The translations under genes and the position numbers were made by a program. 64,000 nt of DNA from positions 808,501 to 872,500 of the forward strand of contig NC_134683.1 of the NCBI RefSeq assembly GCF_024713945.1, read 5' to 3'. Numbering within the stretch: position 1 is the stretch's first letter; each line of letters begins with the position of its first letter. Positions 48,713 to 60,958 of the stretch are shown here, in pieces. Below the pieces are notes generated by a model. That model had not been told where the DNA came from and did no database searches. It saw only the letters and a program-made list of their open reading frames with translations. Source of the stretch: Dermatophagoides farinae (Eukaryota; Arthropoda; Arachnida; Sarcoptiformes; Pyroglyphidae).

Positions 48713-51700
48713 TGGTTACAATTGACATCACAACAACAACAACAAAAAATTTTTTTGACGACATTAATGGTGGATCCAATTTTTCCATCATTGCGATAGA
48801 TCATTATTTTGATATTTTCCATTGAATCATTTGAGATTTTTTTGTCGTTGTTGTTGTTGTTGTTCATATTCAAAATCTTTGTATATTTGAATCTAGTTCA
48901 CATCATTATATTCTATGAACATCATGAATTATTACATTTGACGAATAAGTGTCAGTTTTTGTTTGTCAAAATCAAAAAAAATTTTTTTTTTGTTCATTTT
49001 TCTCTGTTTCTCTCATTATTTTATTCAACAATTGTCCTTTTTTTTCGCCAGTTTCGCCAGTTGTTTAATTCAAAATCGAATGCAATGAGAATAGTTTATC
49101 ATCATCATCATCATTATTTATGATGATGGTGGTGGTTTGTTTGCTTGCTTGCTTGCTTGATGTGGATAGTAGGAGCAATAATCCACTAGTGACTAGTCTA
49201 TCAAAAATGGATGAATATTTCGATTTCTGTATCATCATCATCATCATCATTATCATGAGCCATTTTGAATGTATATGATTTGTGTGTGTGTGTGTGTGTA
49301 CAGCTGTTGATTTTCGTTATTTTTTTTCATTTTTTTTTTTTTTTTTGATTTCAAATTTTGTGAAAAAAAATTTAAATTCATTTCCTATCATTGTGTGTGT
49401 GAGTTGAGATTATCGAAATCGGCTCCATTGTTTTTTTTTTAATTCTGGCTGTTTATTGATTGATTGATGTGATGTGATGACATTTTTTTTGTTATGTAGA
49501 TTATGACCGAGTGAGAGATGCAACAAATTTTTTTTTTTAAAACACGATATCTCATCAATCAATCAATCATCGCTGTTTTTTTTTTGTTGCTTATAGTTAT
49601 TGGTGTGTTTGTCAACCAGAGAACAAAAAAAAAAAACAAAAAAAAAATCCATAAATTTATTTTCTGGTTCCATTTGTTTTTCTCATTATAGACATCATAA
49701 GGTTTTCTTTCCACTGATTAATCACTGTATATTTGTGTGTGTGTGTGTGTGGTTGATATATATGCAAAAGAAAAACATTTTTTTTTCCATTCAAACATAG
49801 AACAACAACGATTACGACGACTACGACGACGACGACAACGGATTGTTGTCATTTCCTGCTTGTAAAATTTCAACTATATGGAGATTTGAAAAACCATCAT
49901 CATTATCATTATCATCATTGAATGTGTGGAAGTTCAAAGCACTTGTTGCTGCTGCTGATGTTGTTGTGTGTGTGTGTGTGACACTTTTTTTTTGGCACTT
50001 TCAATTCAATTCGCTTGTAGACACACACACACACACACACACACATGAAAAACAAATTCTTTTCCTATATTCATTTTTCCTTCCTTTTTCATTTTCTTTT
50101 TTTTTATTCTTTTACTGCTACTTTTTCTAATTTTTTTTTATGAATTCTTGGCTTTTAAAATCATCATATCATCATCTTTTTTTTGTTGTTGTTTTTTTTA
50201 TATTTGAAAAACAAATCCTTTCACATTGATTTTGTGTGTGTGTGATCTGTTTTTAGAATAATGTCGACATTGCCAACAACGATGATGATGACGACGACAA
50301 CAACATCATCATCATTGGATACGGTTATTGCATCACGCGTTCAAGCATCACCATCATCATCAGCTAATAGAATAAATAATAGAAACAATAATGAAAAAAT
50401 GGTTCGTAAAGTTCGTCCAAAGAGTTGTTTTGTGATAGGTGTGGCCGATGATTATAATGATGATGATGATGGTTGTGGTGGTGGTGGTGGTGGTGGTGGT
50501 GGCAATAATTTTGTTGCTGATGGTAGTAATACCACAATTAGTATTAGTGAACGTTTAGCAAAATTAAAACAGAATGGTGAAAATGGATGGCGACAACGAA
50601 TTGTTCATCGTGATCATCGACAATCAACAACGACAACGACAAAGTCAATGTTGACGGCAACAAATAGTTTAAGATTGGATAATAATAATACAAACGAATC
50701 AAAGATTGCTAATCGTTTATCAGCATTGATGGATTCACAATCACAATGGCGTTCACGAGTGCCGGAAAAGGATGCACAAAAATTTACGGTTGCATCGAAA
50801 TTATCCAACAACAGCAACAATACAACACCGACGACTAATGATGATAAAGGAATGGATAAAGTTGTATTACGTGAAACACCAAAACGTCATGGTCTACGTG
50901 GATCAACATTAAGTGAACGAAAACTTGGTGCCATTAGTTCGAAATTGAACACAGTATTGGGTAAAGATAAAAATCCATTCTCTGGCCCATCACCATTACG
51001 ATCACCGAAACCGATGGAAAAAACCAAATCCAATGATGATGATGGTGATGATAAAAATGATCAACCAACCACCACCACCAGAACAACAATGTGAACGATC
51101 CATTATTATAACGAAAAAGACAACCAAACCAGAATCGATTACCATTCTAAAACCAGATGATGAAGAAAGTTTTGGTTCATTCTATGGTTTCAATGCAAAT
51201 ACTATGGATGAATTATTGAAACCATCATCATCATCATCATCAACAACAACATTACAATCATCATCATCAGATAATGAACAGTCACATAGTTTATCAACAC
51301 TAGATACTACTACAACATCGTCGATAAAATTGTAAGTAAAAATTTTACAAATACATTACCATTGAATAGAACCAGCATTGCATATTATTATTATTATTTG
51401 TTTCATTTTCCTTTCCTTTTCACTTGTTGTTGTTGTTTAGATTTAGTAATCATAATGATGAAATATCCTGTTGATTTAATATTTTAACAGCATGATGACA
51501 ATTTTCAGGCTTAGATTTGTTGATGTTTGTTCTGTTCTGTATTTTCATTATCTTTCTGTATCTATTCTATTTTTCTATTTATATTATAAATATCTAGACT
51601 TACGGAAAGAAAATTATCACGTATACAGGCGCCTAAACAACGCCGAAAAACAACGGCAAAAAATCCGGCAAAATTACTTGCACATACATCGATTACGGTC

Positions 51701-54700
51701 GATTCATATGTCAACAGATGAATGTGAAATGTGTGTGTGTGTGTGTGCGTGCGCGTGTGTCCGTCCATGTGAATCGAATGATTCAAATTAGAAAATCTTT
51801 GTTTATGTTGTTGTTGTTGTTTTTGTTTTTCAAAATTTCATTTCCTGTTAATTTGATTTCTATTCTATTTATCTATCTGAAAAAAATAATACTTGAAATA
51901 ATACAACTTTTTTTTGTCAATTTTTTTCTGGTTTTGTTTTGTTTTGTTTTGATATCTAAATTTTTTTTTCTCTCTCTCTCTCCATATAAATAGACTATCG
52001 GAGAGTAAAAAAACACGTGTTCAAGCACCAAAACGAAGGCGGCAAGCAAAGGAAAAAAATCCATTAGCACGAACATTGATTGCTATTGATTCATATCAAA
52101 CATCATCCAACAACAATGATATACCAACATCAAATGAAACTAATCATATGGATGATGTAAAGATTTCATCGACAATGATCTCATCATCATCATCATCATC
52201 AACACCGCAAACACCAAGTACTCCGACAACAACAACGACGATAACGAAAGATGATTCAAAATTTGCATTATCAGCATTGGCCGGTTTGGCTAGTGTTGAA
52301 GATTTTAAATCCGTTGCAAATAAACTTCGTAGTAATAATGCTGTTGTACGTAATGATTCATGGCGTACAATGGATTTAAAAAATTCATTACAATCAAAAA
52401 TGTTGATACAAATAAAAGGCCGTAGAAAAGCTCAAACACGTTTAATTGAACCACGATGGCAATCATTGAATCAAATGGATAGTTTTATTCTCGTTACAAA
52501 GGATAAAATTATTGCCTATATTGGCCGATACTCAAACATTATTGAACGTACTAAATGTATGGAAATTGCCGATTTAATTCGTAAACGTAAAGATCTTTGT
52601 TTTCGTTCATCATCCAATGGTGTTGTACGATTGTTGGATTGTCAAAATGATATTACAACAAATCTATCGATGAATAATGCGTTACTTATGGAAAAATTAT
52701 TACCACTACTACAGGAATTGAATTTTATCCAAGAAAATGATTTTGATGAATTTGAAAAATCCATTTGCTCACCAATAATGGATATGGATCTGGATGAAGA
52801 TGATGAATTTTATGAAGAATTTATTAATCATAGTAATCTTGTATATCAAGTTTTGTATGATGAAAAATCCGATTCAGATAAAGCTGAATTATTACCATTG
52901 GAAAATAATTGTGGCCGTCAACCACGACATGCTATACTGCAGCCAGATAAAGCATTAGTATTTGATTTTGGTAGCGAAATGTATGTTTGGCTGGGTAAAA
53001 CCGTATCCAATGCCATACGTAAAAAAGCTGTTGAAGCAGCCAAAGATTTATGGTATCAAGGTTATGATTATACTGAATTTGATTGTTGTCCATTGGGCAA
53101 TGGCAACAATACGACAATAATCAAATCTGATCGACGTCCAGATTGGACATGGTTCATACGTGTCAATCAAAATATGGAACCTATTTTATTCAAAGATAAA
53201 TTCTTCAATTGGCCAGCATTTACATTGACACGTGCAGAAAAGAAATATCAGCCACGAAAATCATCGTTTTCGGCGATAACAACAACAACATCGACCATTG
53301 AACCAAAGAAACATAAATGTTGTAAAAAAGATCTTTCAGCTGAATTGAATCTATTTCCAGTGGATGTTGATGCCGATATGATTCATAATGTACCAAAAGA
53401 ACATGAACTTATATTGGAATGTATATCATTAGGACGTGGTGCTGGTGACACTATTCGCGATGAAGATGGTTTGCCAGTAAAAGTCCTTACATTGGATGTT
53501 CAATGTTTTTTCATCGATGAATATGGTGATCGTATTGAATTGAATGAAATGGATAGAAATTTTTTATGTAGTTCAGAATCTTATTACATCAGATGGAAAT
53601 ATCGTCTTGCACGTATAAGTAGATGTTTGAAAACTGGTGGTGAATCTCGTTATTCTGTCGAACAACATGGTGGCCGTGATCGTGTCTGTTATTTTGTTTG
53701 GCAAGGTAAAGATGCTCGTAATACACAACGTGGTATAACGGCATTGAATGCAATCGAAAAACTTCGTGTTGAAGGTGCCTCACAAACCTATGTTGAACAT
53801 GGACACGAAGATCCGATATTTTTACGAATATTTCAAGGTTCATTGGTCATACAGAGTGGTAAACGACGACGACAAAATCATCCAATGAACGAATTTAGCA
53901 ATCGATATCGAATGTTCATGTTACAGGATACATTACCTGAAGAACAATTTATGATTGAATTAGAATGTAGTTTTAAAAATCTTCGTAGCCGCATTTCATA
54001 CCTGTTCGTGAATCCGGGCCATTCATCAAAAGTTTATTTATGGCATGGATGTAAAACCACCGGCGCAAAACGTCAAGAAATACGTACATTTTTTCATAAA
54101 AATATACTTAAAAATCGATCTCAAGAATTTGGATTTCCAGTCAACGATCCAATCACGGTGTATCAGCTGATTGATTTGGATGAAGCTCATGAAAGTCGAG
54201 AATTTATGAACATTTTTCAACAACAAAATCAACAACAGATTAGATCACCAGATTCAACGTTGACACGGCGACAATCTAAATCGAATTTACATCGTGATGT
54301 TTATTTTTCACTAATCGATGATCAACGTTCATATTGTTTTACACCACGTTTATTTCATTTTCAAACATCATCGGATCGAATATTTGAAGCAACGGAAATA
54401 ACCACATCATATTATTCATCACCGAAATCATCATCATCGTCGTCGATGATCATCGTTAATTATCCATTTGTACAGGATGATATTTATGAACGAGCCAAAA
54501 CAAAGCCAACATTTTTTCTTTTCGATGCTGAATATGAAGTTTATCTTTGGGAATCGAAATATCCATTTTTTATTAGCTCTAATCATGCCACTTTGGTCAA
54601 AGATGACCAACAACAACAACAACAACAGCAACAGAAACGAAAAAAATCAATTGATGATGATGATGATGATGGAAAAAAACAAATGCCAAAAATGATTGAT

Positions 54701-55411
54701 ATTGAAGAAGAAATTCAATCAGAATGTAATATGACTACGGGTTTTGCTACACAACTTTGGCTTGCCGAACGTAAATGTGCATTGGAAACTACACTTGCAT
54801 ATTGTCATGGTATTTTTATATCAACATTTGAATGAAATTTTTAAATTTTTTTTTTTAAATTTTTTTTTGCATCTCAACTTTAGCAAAAAATTCTGCCGAA
54901 CCACCAAAATCATATGTAATATCAGCCGGTCTGGAACCGGATTCATTTTGTGGCCTATTTCCAACATGGACCTATTATGATAATGTTGCCAAATTACATA
55001 TTCAGGTTTGTGGTGATTTTTTTTGTTGTCAAAAAAAAAAAATTTTAATTTGAAAATATATACACACACACACAGGATGGACGAAAACCAGGCGAACAGA
55101 TACTTGTGCAAGAAGTTCTTTCACAAATGGAAGATATCAATCAATCCACATATGGCTACGAAGAATTAAAACGACGTCCATTACCTGAAGGTATCAATAT
55201 TCTTTGTTTGGAATCCTATTTGGATGATGAAGAATTTGAGGTAATAATTTTTTATTATTCTTGATTTTCCCCCATGTTGAATCTAATTTTATTATTATTA
55301 TTATTAATATACTCACACATGCAGAAAGTATTCGCCATGAATCGTGAAGAATTTTGTTCATTACCAACATGGAAACAGAAATTAATCAAACAGGACAAGG
55401 AATTATTTTAA
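45917..55411 (+). CDS. Svil: Supervillin (villin/gelsolin superfamily, with villin headpiece)
   Basis: Exons 45917-46691, 46758-47967, 50257-51044, 51082-51331, 51994-54809, 54884-55005, 55076-55240, 55325-55411; 6,213 nt, 2,070 aa. The N-terminal half is disordered, Ser/Thr/Asn-rich, with repeated 'ILK' motifs. Exon 3 carries the supervillin blocks 'SERLAKLKQNGENGWRQR' and 'RLSALMDSQSQWRSRV' ... 'QKFTVASKL'. Exon 5 holds 'RVQAPKRRR', then gelsolin-like repeats from about residue 1140 ('MDSFILVTKDKIIAYIGRYS', 'ALVFDFGSEMYVWLGK', 'RVCYFVWQGKDARNTQ', 'YLFVNPGHSSKVYLWHGCK'). The last exons encode the headpiece ('LESYLDDEEFEKVFAM...LPTWKQ') ending 'KQDKELF'. Supervillin ties actin and myosin II to membranes. 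The 37-nt intron between exons 3 and 4 is needed to keep frame (alternative: donor at 50961, 121-nt intron, 2,042 aa). The 2.3-kb intron 2 could hide a second promoter. Confidence 0.9.
47968..50256. other. Supervillin intron 2 (2.3 kb)
   Basis: Far longer than nearly all other introns here. It contains a long CA tract (48675-48711), GTT and CAT runs, GCTT repeats near 49143-49159 and many T runs. Exon 3 begins with an in-frame ATG at 50261, four bases after the acceptor, so transcription starting in this intron could give an N-terminally short protein beginning 'MSTLPTT'. No further exon is visible. Confidence 0.5.
48675..48711. repeat. CA dinucleotide microsatellite
   Basis: About 18 CA units inside supervillin intron 2. 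It is one of the longest of many CA/TG tracts in the window. Confidence 0.85.
51045..51081 (+). other. Candidate 37-nt micro-intron in supervillin
   Basis: GTGATG...CCACCAG flanks a 37-base stretch inside a GAT/ACC-repeat region. Without removal, the frame used upstream stops at TGA 51092-51094, while the frame beginning with 'EQQCERSIII' continues the protein to the next donor at 51332. A donor at 50961 (GTAAAG) with the same acceptor also restores frame, and so would a one-base sequencing or assembly error in the repeat. Confidence 0.4.
51598..51721 (+). CDS. Svil: Duplicate copy of supervillin exon start (alternative or relic exon)
   Basis: This segment follows an AG acceptor (51596-51597) in the same phase as the real exon at 51994 and encodes 'LTERKLSRIQAPKQRRK' ... 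'KNPAKLLAH' ... 'VDSY'. The real exon encodes 'LSESKKTRVQAPKRRRQ' ... 'KNPLARTLI' ... 'IDSY'. They align over 37 and 34 codons with the same boundary, so they are a tandem duplication. The copy has no stop until TGA at 51719-51721. The only nearby GT just after 'DSY' is GTCAAC, a poor donor. As a terminal exon it would give a supervillin of about 1,048 aa lacking gelsolin and headpiece parts. It may otherwise be a decaying copy. Confidence 0.55.
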
Positions 55412-55769
55412 TTGCGATTTAATTGATTTGAATTGAAACATTTTTTTTAAACATATGCTTTTACGATTTTTGAATGTGATTTTTTTTTTGGTGGCTCATG
55501 TCCACACTTTTTTTATTTATTGTATTTTTATAATGATTTGATTTTACAAGAAAAAAAAAATGAAATAAAAAAAAATTTTTTTCGAATTCAAAAAAAAAAC
55601 AATCGATACTTGAACAGTAATCGATAGTTTATCGATGCAGACAAGACAAGACTAAACACAACTTGCAGCTGATTTTTGATAGCTTTACTTTTTGAATTTT
55701 TAAATTTTTAATATTTTTTTCTTCATTTTTAAATTTGTGATTTTTGTCGTAAGAAATTTTTATTCACCA
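55412..55769 (+). promoter_or_regulatory. Compact spacer: supervillin 3' end and TAPT1 promoter
   Basis: 358 bases hold both the end of supervillin and the start of TAPT1. An AATAAA at 55564-55569 is the likely supervillin poly(A) signal. Three ATCGAT cores follow at 55602-55607, 55620-55625 and 55631-55636, resembling the DRE element (TATCGATA) of housekeeping promoters in flies. The TAPT1 start codon lies 133 bases beyond the last one. Confidence 0.5.
55564..55569 (+). terminator. Candidate poly(A) signal of supervillin
   Basis: AATAAA 153 bases after the stop codon at 55411, just before the ATCGAT cluster assigned to the next promoter. Confidence 0.45.
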
Positions 55770-58115
55770 ATGAAAGAAATAAAAAATGAATCATCATTAT
55801 CCAGTAAGTTGGTTTTTTTTTGCTCTTTGATGTGTTTGGAATATGAAATTTTGTCTTTCGTAGAACCGCCGAATGATTCAAGTTTATTGGAATATATTCG
55901 ATGTGAACTAAAACGTGGCTATTTACTACAGAATGATGAACAAAGATATCGTGAACGGAGAGAAAAATTTTACATTTTCCTTAAAATTCCATACAAATTG
56001 GAAACTGTAAGTTGAATTTGAAATTTTTTTTTTCGAATGATAATTTTTTTTTTTTTTTTTTGATGTTTTACTTTTCATTCATTCAACAAGTTTTTATTCT
56101 ATGGATTTTTTCAATGTGTTGACGCCTTTCTATTTGTACTTACATTTCTACCATTTCGTTTAATATTGGCCTTATTGTCATGTTTATTTCGTATGACGCA
56201 TATGATAATCAGATTTTTTTATACATTCAATTTGAAAAAAAGCTTTCAAACAGTATCCATATTGAATGCTGCCGAAACCTGTGATATACTCAAAGGAATC
56301 ATTCTATTTGTTTCATTCTATATGATTGATAATATTGAAATTTCAATATTTTATCATCAAATTAAAAGTCAATCAATTATAAAATTGTACATATTTTTCA
56401 ATATGCTTGAAGTTGCCGATAAATTATTGTCATCATTCGGTCAGGATATATTGGATACATTGTATTGGACGGCCACTGAACCACAGACCAAAAAACGGCA
56501 TTATATTTTTATATTTTTTCACCTATTATTGGCCATTTTTTATGTTTGTAAGTTTGTCATCCAGTTGTGTGATGAATTTCAATTTAATTTAAAACCGAAT
56601 TTTTGTTTTTTTAGTTGCCCACACCATATTAGTGCTACTACAGGCAACAACATTGAATGTTGCTATAAATTCAAAAAACAAGGCTCTCATTACGATTATG
56701 ATGTCCAATAATGTAAGTTTCAATTGATATATGATAATTGTGCTGCATAATTTGCTAATTCTTTTTTTTTGTTTTTGTTTTTTAGTTTGTCGAACTTAAA
56801 AGTATGGTTTTTAAAAAATTTGAAAAAAACAATCTATTCCACATGTCATGTAGTGATGTACGTGAACGGTTACATTATATTGTATTGTTGGCCGTGGTCA
56901 TCATACAAACAATGAAAGAATATAATTGGTCTGATCGTCAATTATGGATTTTATTGCCCGATTGTTTAATGGTTTTAATGGTGGAAATTTTTGTCGATTG
57001 GTTCAAACATGCATTCGTAACAAGATTTAATGAAATTTCCTACGATGTTTATGAATATTATTCACTTTCATTAGCATATGATTTAGTTGGTAGTAAACTT
57101 AAAAGTGTAAGTCATGCCATTCTTGTTCTAAAGATTTTGAAAATAACTTTTTCATTCATTCATTTAGGCTTTTTCCGATCATTCGGATATTGTATCCAGA
57201 CGTATGGGTTTCATTCCATTACCGCTTAGCGTTTTAGTGATGAAAATTTTTTTCAGTTCATTTCATTTCAACGATATTTATTCCTGTCTTTGTCTTTTGT
57301 TCCTATTTTTAAGTATCATAACATTTAAATTGGTTGTTAATATTGTACTACTTGGACTTTCTTGTAAATGGGTGGAAGAACATCAAAAATCGTTAGAAGA
57401 AAAAGTGGCAAAAGCATTAGGTGGCCATTCGGCTAGTTTACCAGCATCACGTCACAATAGTGTATCGGATTTAACCATTTTAAATGAAGAAAGTGCATTA
57501 CATGTCATTCGTAATAAATTGGAACAAGAACATCAACAACAACAACAACTACAGCAACAGCAGCTGCAGCAGCAATCACCAATGAAAACGGCGACGATGA
57601 CGACTACAAGAAGTACACCACATTCACCATTGAATGGTAGTCCAAGAAATAGCCTGGAAGATATATCTGAACAGGTTGCCATTGTACAGAAATCATTAGA
57701 ATCATCGATAATATTATCCGATTCAACGGTTTCATTAATATCAATGAATGATGGACGTAATGTTCGATTGCCAAAAAAATCGACAATTCCATCATTAACA
57801 ACACAACATCCAGAAGAAGAGAATGATGAAAATGAAATAAAAATTATAGCTGATGATGATGATGATGATAATAATCAAACAAAATCGACATCAATAAAAA
57901 CAACTATAATGACAACATTGGCTAAAAAACGAGCCAATATTTTACGTCGTGTATCATTACAAGAATTGCCGACAAATATTCATCATGGTGGTAATCGGAT
58001 TGATAATTCTGAGAATTTGCAATCATCATCATCATCATCGACAACAACAGCAGCAGCAACAACAACGACAACAACAACTTTATCATCCCAAATGAAAAAA
58101 CCGAAAATGTCTTGA
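55770..58115 (+). CDS. TAPT1: Transmembrane anterior posterior transformation protein 1 homolog
   Basis: Exons 55770-55803, 55864-56006, 56091-56547, 56615-56712, 56786-57106, 57168-58115; 2,001 nt, 666 aa. The true start is ATG 55770 ('MKEIKNESS'); the upstream frame has no ATG. Conserved pieces: 'SLLEYIRCELKRGYLL', 'FFQCVDAFLFVLTFLP', 'NMLEVADKLLSSFGQDILD', 'LQATTLNVAINSKNKAL', 'IMMSNNFVELKSMVFKKFE', 'FPDC'-type 'LLPDCLMVLMVEI', 'KHAFVTRFN' and 'RRMGFIPLPLSV'. Several hydrophobic helices make it a multi-pass membrane protein. The family (yeast EMP65 relatives, vertebrate TAPT1) is linked to ER/Golgi and primary cilium formation and skeletal patterning. The C-terminal ~250 residues are Ser/Thr/Gln-rich. 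The first intron (60 nt) is 3n and stopless. Confidence 0.95.
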
Positions 58116-60958
58116 AGACAAAAAAAAATTTTTTTTTCCACCGTTATCCGTGTTTTTCTCTATTTATTTGTTTCGCATCTAAAAATATAATTTGTGACAA
58201 AATGTAAAAAAAAAGAAAAAAAAATAATTGAACATGATCCAAAATTGATAAATGTTAATCAATCAACAACATCGTGGGGAAGAAAAGTGTATGGGGATAT
58301 ATCATCAACATTTAATCCATCTAGGAAATGAATGGGATGAAAAAAACAATGATGATGATGATGATGATGATGATGATAATCATTGGAAAGCCATCAAAAA
58401 AAACGAAATTGTATCTCATCACATCAAATAAACAACAACAATATATATGACGATGTCTTTTTCATTTCATTAGTTTTTGAATCAGAAAAAAACTTTTTCT
58501 TCATTTTGCTTGTTGTTTCATTAACCTTGTTTGTTGTTGTTTTTTTTCAATCAATTTTTGATCTGTCTGCATGTAAATTGTTTTTTTGAGGGTTTTTTTT
58601 CGTTGAGCTTTTGATTCATTTCATTTCATTCAGATTCCAATCAGTCTTTGTGGCCATGATCATGATAATTTTTTTTCTCTCTTGCTTTCTCTTGATTTAA
58701 TCGTTGTTTTTTCTTCTCGATGATGATTATATTCGTCGAAGAGAAAATTTATTTTTTTTTTCAAAATTTGGAAACTGGGACAAAATTAAGAAAATGATGA
58801 TCCAACAACAACAACAAAAAAAAGAATCATTTTGAAATTCTGTATACAAACAAAAAAAAAATAATTCAAATTTCGAATGAATATAAAAATCTGTAATACA
58901 AATTTTTTTCCCCTTCCTTAAATTCAAAAGGCGGAGCATCATCATCAAAATGTTTACATTTTTATTTGCTTCTACTTTTTGTGTGTGTGTGTACAAGTGG
59001 GAGGACAGTCAAAATTTACATGCGTTTTTTTTTCGTTAATTAATTCATTTGAACATGTTGGCCCACATGTGTGTAGATGTAGTCAAAAAAAAAAAAAATG
59101 CACACACAAAAGTAGAAAAAAATTGTAGTAGGAACTTTTAATTTTCTGAATTGCCAAAAAAAAAAAAAAAAATATCAAGCCGGAATAAAATGAAGAGAGA
59201 GAGAGAGAGATGGAGAAATTTTTTTTCAATTTAACGAAATTGTGAGAATTTTTCTTCATTCTTCATTATTCATTTCAATCATGAATGATCAACGTTATAT
59301 ATGGTGGTTGTAGGGTGTAGTCACAATTAAATGTCTTAGGTTATGTTCTACTGGGTAGTGGTATACAAAAATGAAACATTTGAAATGATTAAAACTGCTA
59401 GATGTGATACATAAAGTTTTTCATTGTGACCATATAGATATAGTTTTTTTATGTTTCGTTTGTTGATGATGATGCTGTTGCTCGGTATATGTTCGATTTT
59501 ATATGTGTATGTGTGTGTTGTGTGTGTGTGTTACATTTGTACTGATGATGTATATGTGTGCTGCATTTTTTTTTTTTTTTTTTTTTTGATTTTTAAGATC
59601 TTAAAAATTAAGATTAAGATTTTTTTTTCATCAAAATCTTTACGATAAATTAATTACCAACTAATTTTTCCCAAATTTATGGTTATGGTTGTCGATTTAT
59701 TGAGAAGAAAAAAAGAATAAAAATGAAATTCTGACATTGTGTTGATTTTGCTGATCTGATAATGTGTTAATGAATGACCAAATCAATCATCATCTTAAAA
59801 ATTGCATCTGTAAATCATCAAATTGTGTCCGAAAATTTTTTGTTTCTGAAGACAAATTTTTTTCACAACGATATGGTTATGTATTAGCCATTTAGATTGA
59901 AAATCGATTGAAACAAAAAATCATTCGATTTTTTTTTCATTTGTTGTGTTAATGATCAATACAGTGTTGTTTTTTTTCCAATTCAACTACTACTGATAAC
60001 TACTGTTGTTGGCCTCGATATAAAAAAAAACATTTATTTCGTATATCTATTATTGCAAAAAAAAAACAAAACAAAATTGACTTTATTCAATCAATCTGTT
60101 GCTTAATGTGACAATGTATCTTCATCTTTGATTGATCTTTAATCATTTTTCAAAGATTCTTTTCCATATTCTTGCATCATTGAGTAACAAGGCACCAAAA
60201 AAAAAATCAAATTACTAATACAAGCCATTTAATCAGCGCCCAAAAATGCGACCAAATATTGTTTCATTTCTATTTGACAATCGCTTCTTTTGTTGTCTGT
60301 CATCATCATCATCATCAATAAAGTATTTGTCAATAGTAAATTTGAATTCAACAAAAATTACAGAATTATTGATTGAATAAAGAAAAAATTTGATTCAAAA
60401 AAAGGGAACAATCCAATTCAAATCAATTATAATCAATGACGAAGATTATCGAAAGTCCATATTATCAAAATCTCATTTTTGCTATATATGTGTGTTATCA
60501 TCATCGAATAGTCTCGAGTCAGTTTTCTGATTGATTTTCGAATCAAAGTCAACATTGTATTAGTTTGTACATTGTGTCTTTGTATGTGTGTGTGTGTATG
60601 GTGTATTTGGATTTTGTTGGCCAAATGATAATGTCATCTTGATTATTGTTTTCATCATCATCATCATTGAATGAACGCAATATTTTTGCTTGAACATTTT
60701 TTTTCTGCTTTGTCGTTGTGACATGAACAAATTGTTGTTGTTTTTTTTTCTAATTGTTTTCAAGAATCTACTGTCTCTGTGTGTGTGTGTGTATGTTTGT
60801 ACTGGACAGATTTATTTTTTATTTGTCTGTTTTTGACATTGTCATTTTGTTTGATTAGTAATCATCATCATCATCATTTTCGTCGTCGTCGTCCTCGTCG
60901 TTGTTGTTGTATAATTGATAATAAAAATTTTTTTGTTTGTCATAAAAAAAAACACCAA
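58116..60958. other. Intergenic: TAPT1 3' flank and PGAM5 upstream region
   Basis: 2.8 kb with no supported gene. AATAAA at 58427-58432 may end TAPT1. It contains GAT runs (58347-58379), TG tracts (58979-58992, 59503-59529, 60585-60598, 60776-60792), long T runs and a palindrome at 59589-59608. The last 120 bases, with a CGTCGTCGTC stretch near 60880, probably carry the PGAM5 5' end. Confidence 0.35.
59589..59608. repeat. 20-bp perfect palindrome
   Basis: ATTTTTAAGATCTTAAAAAT reads the same on both strands with no loop. It is A/T-rich, lies in intergenic DNA and may be chance. Confidence 0.8.
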
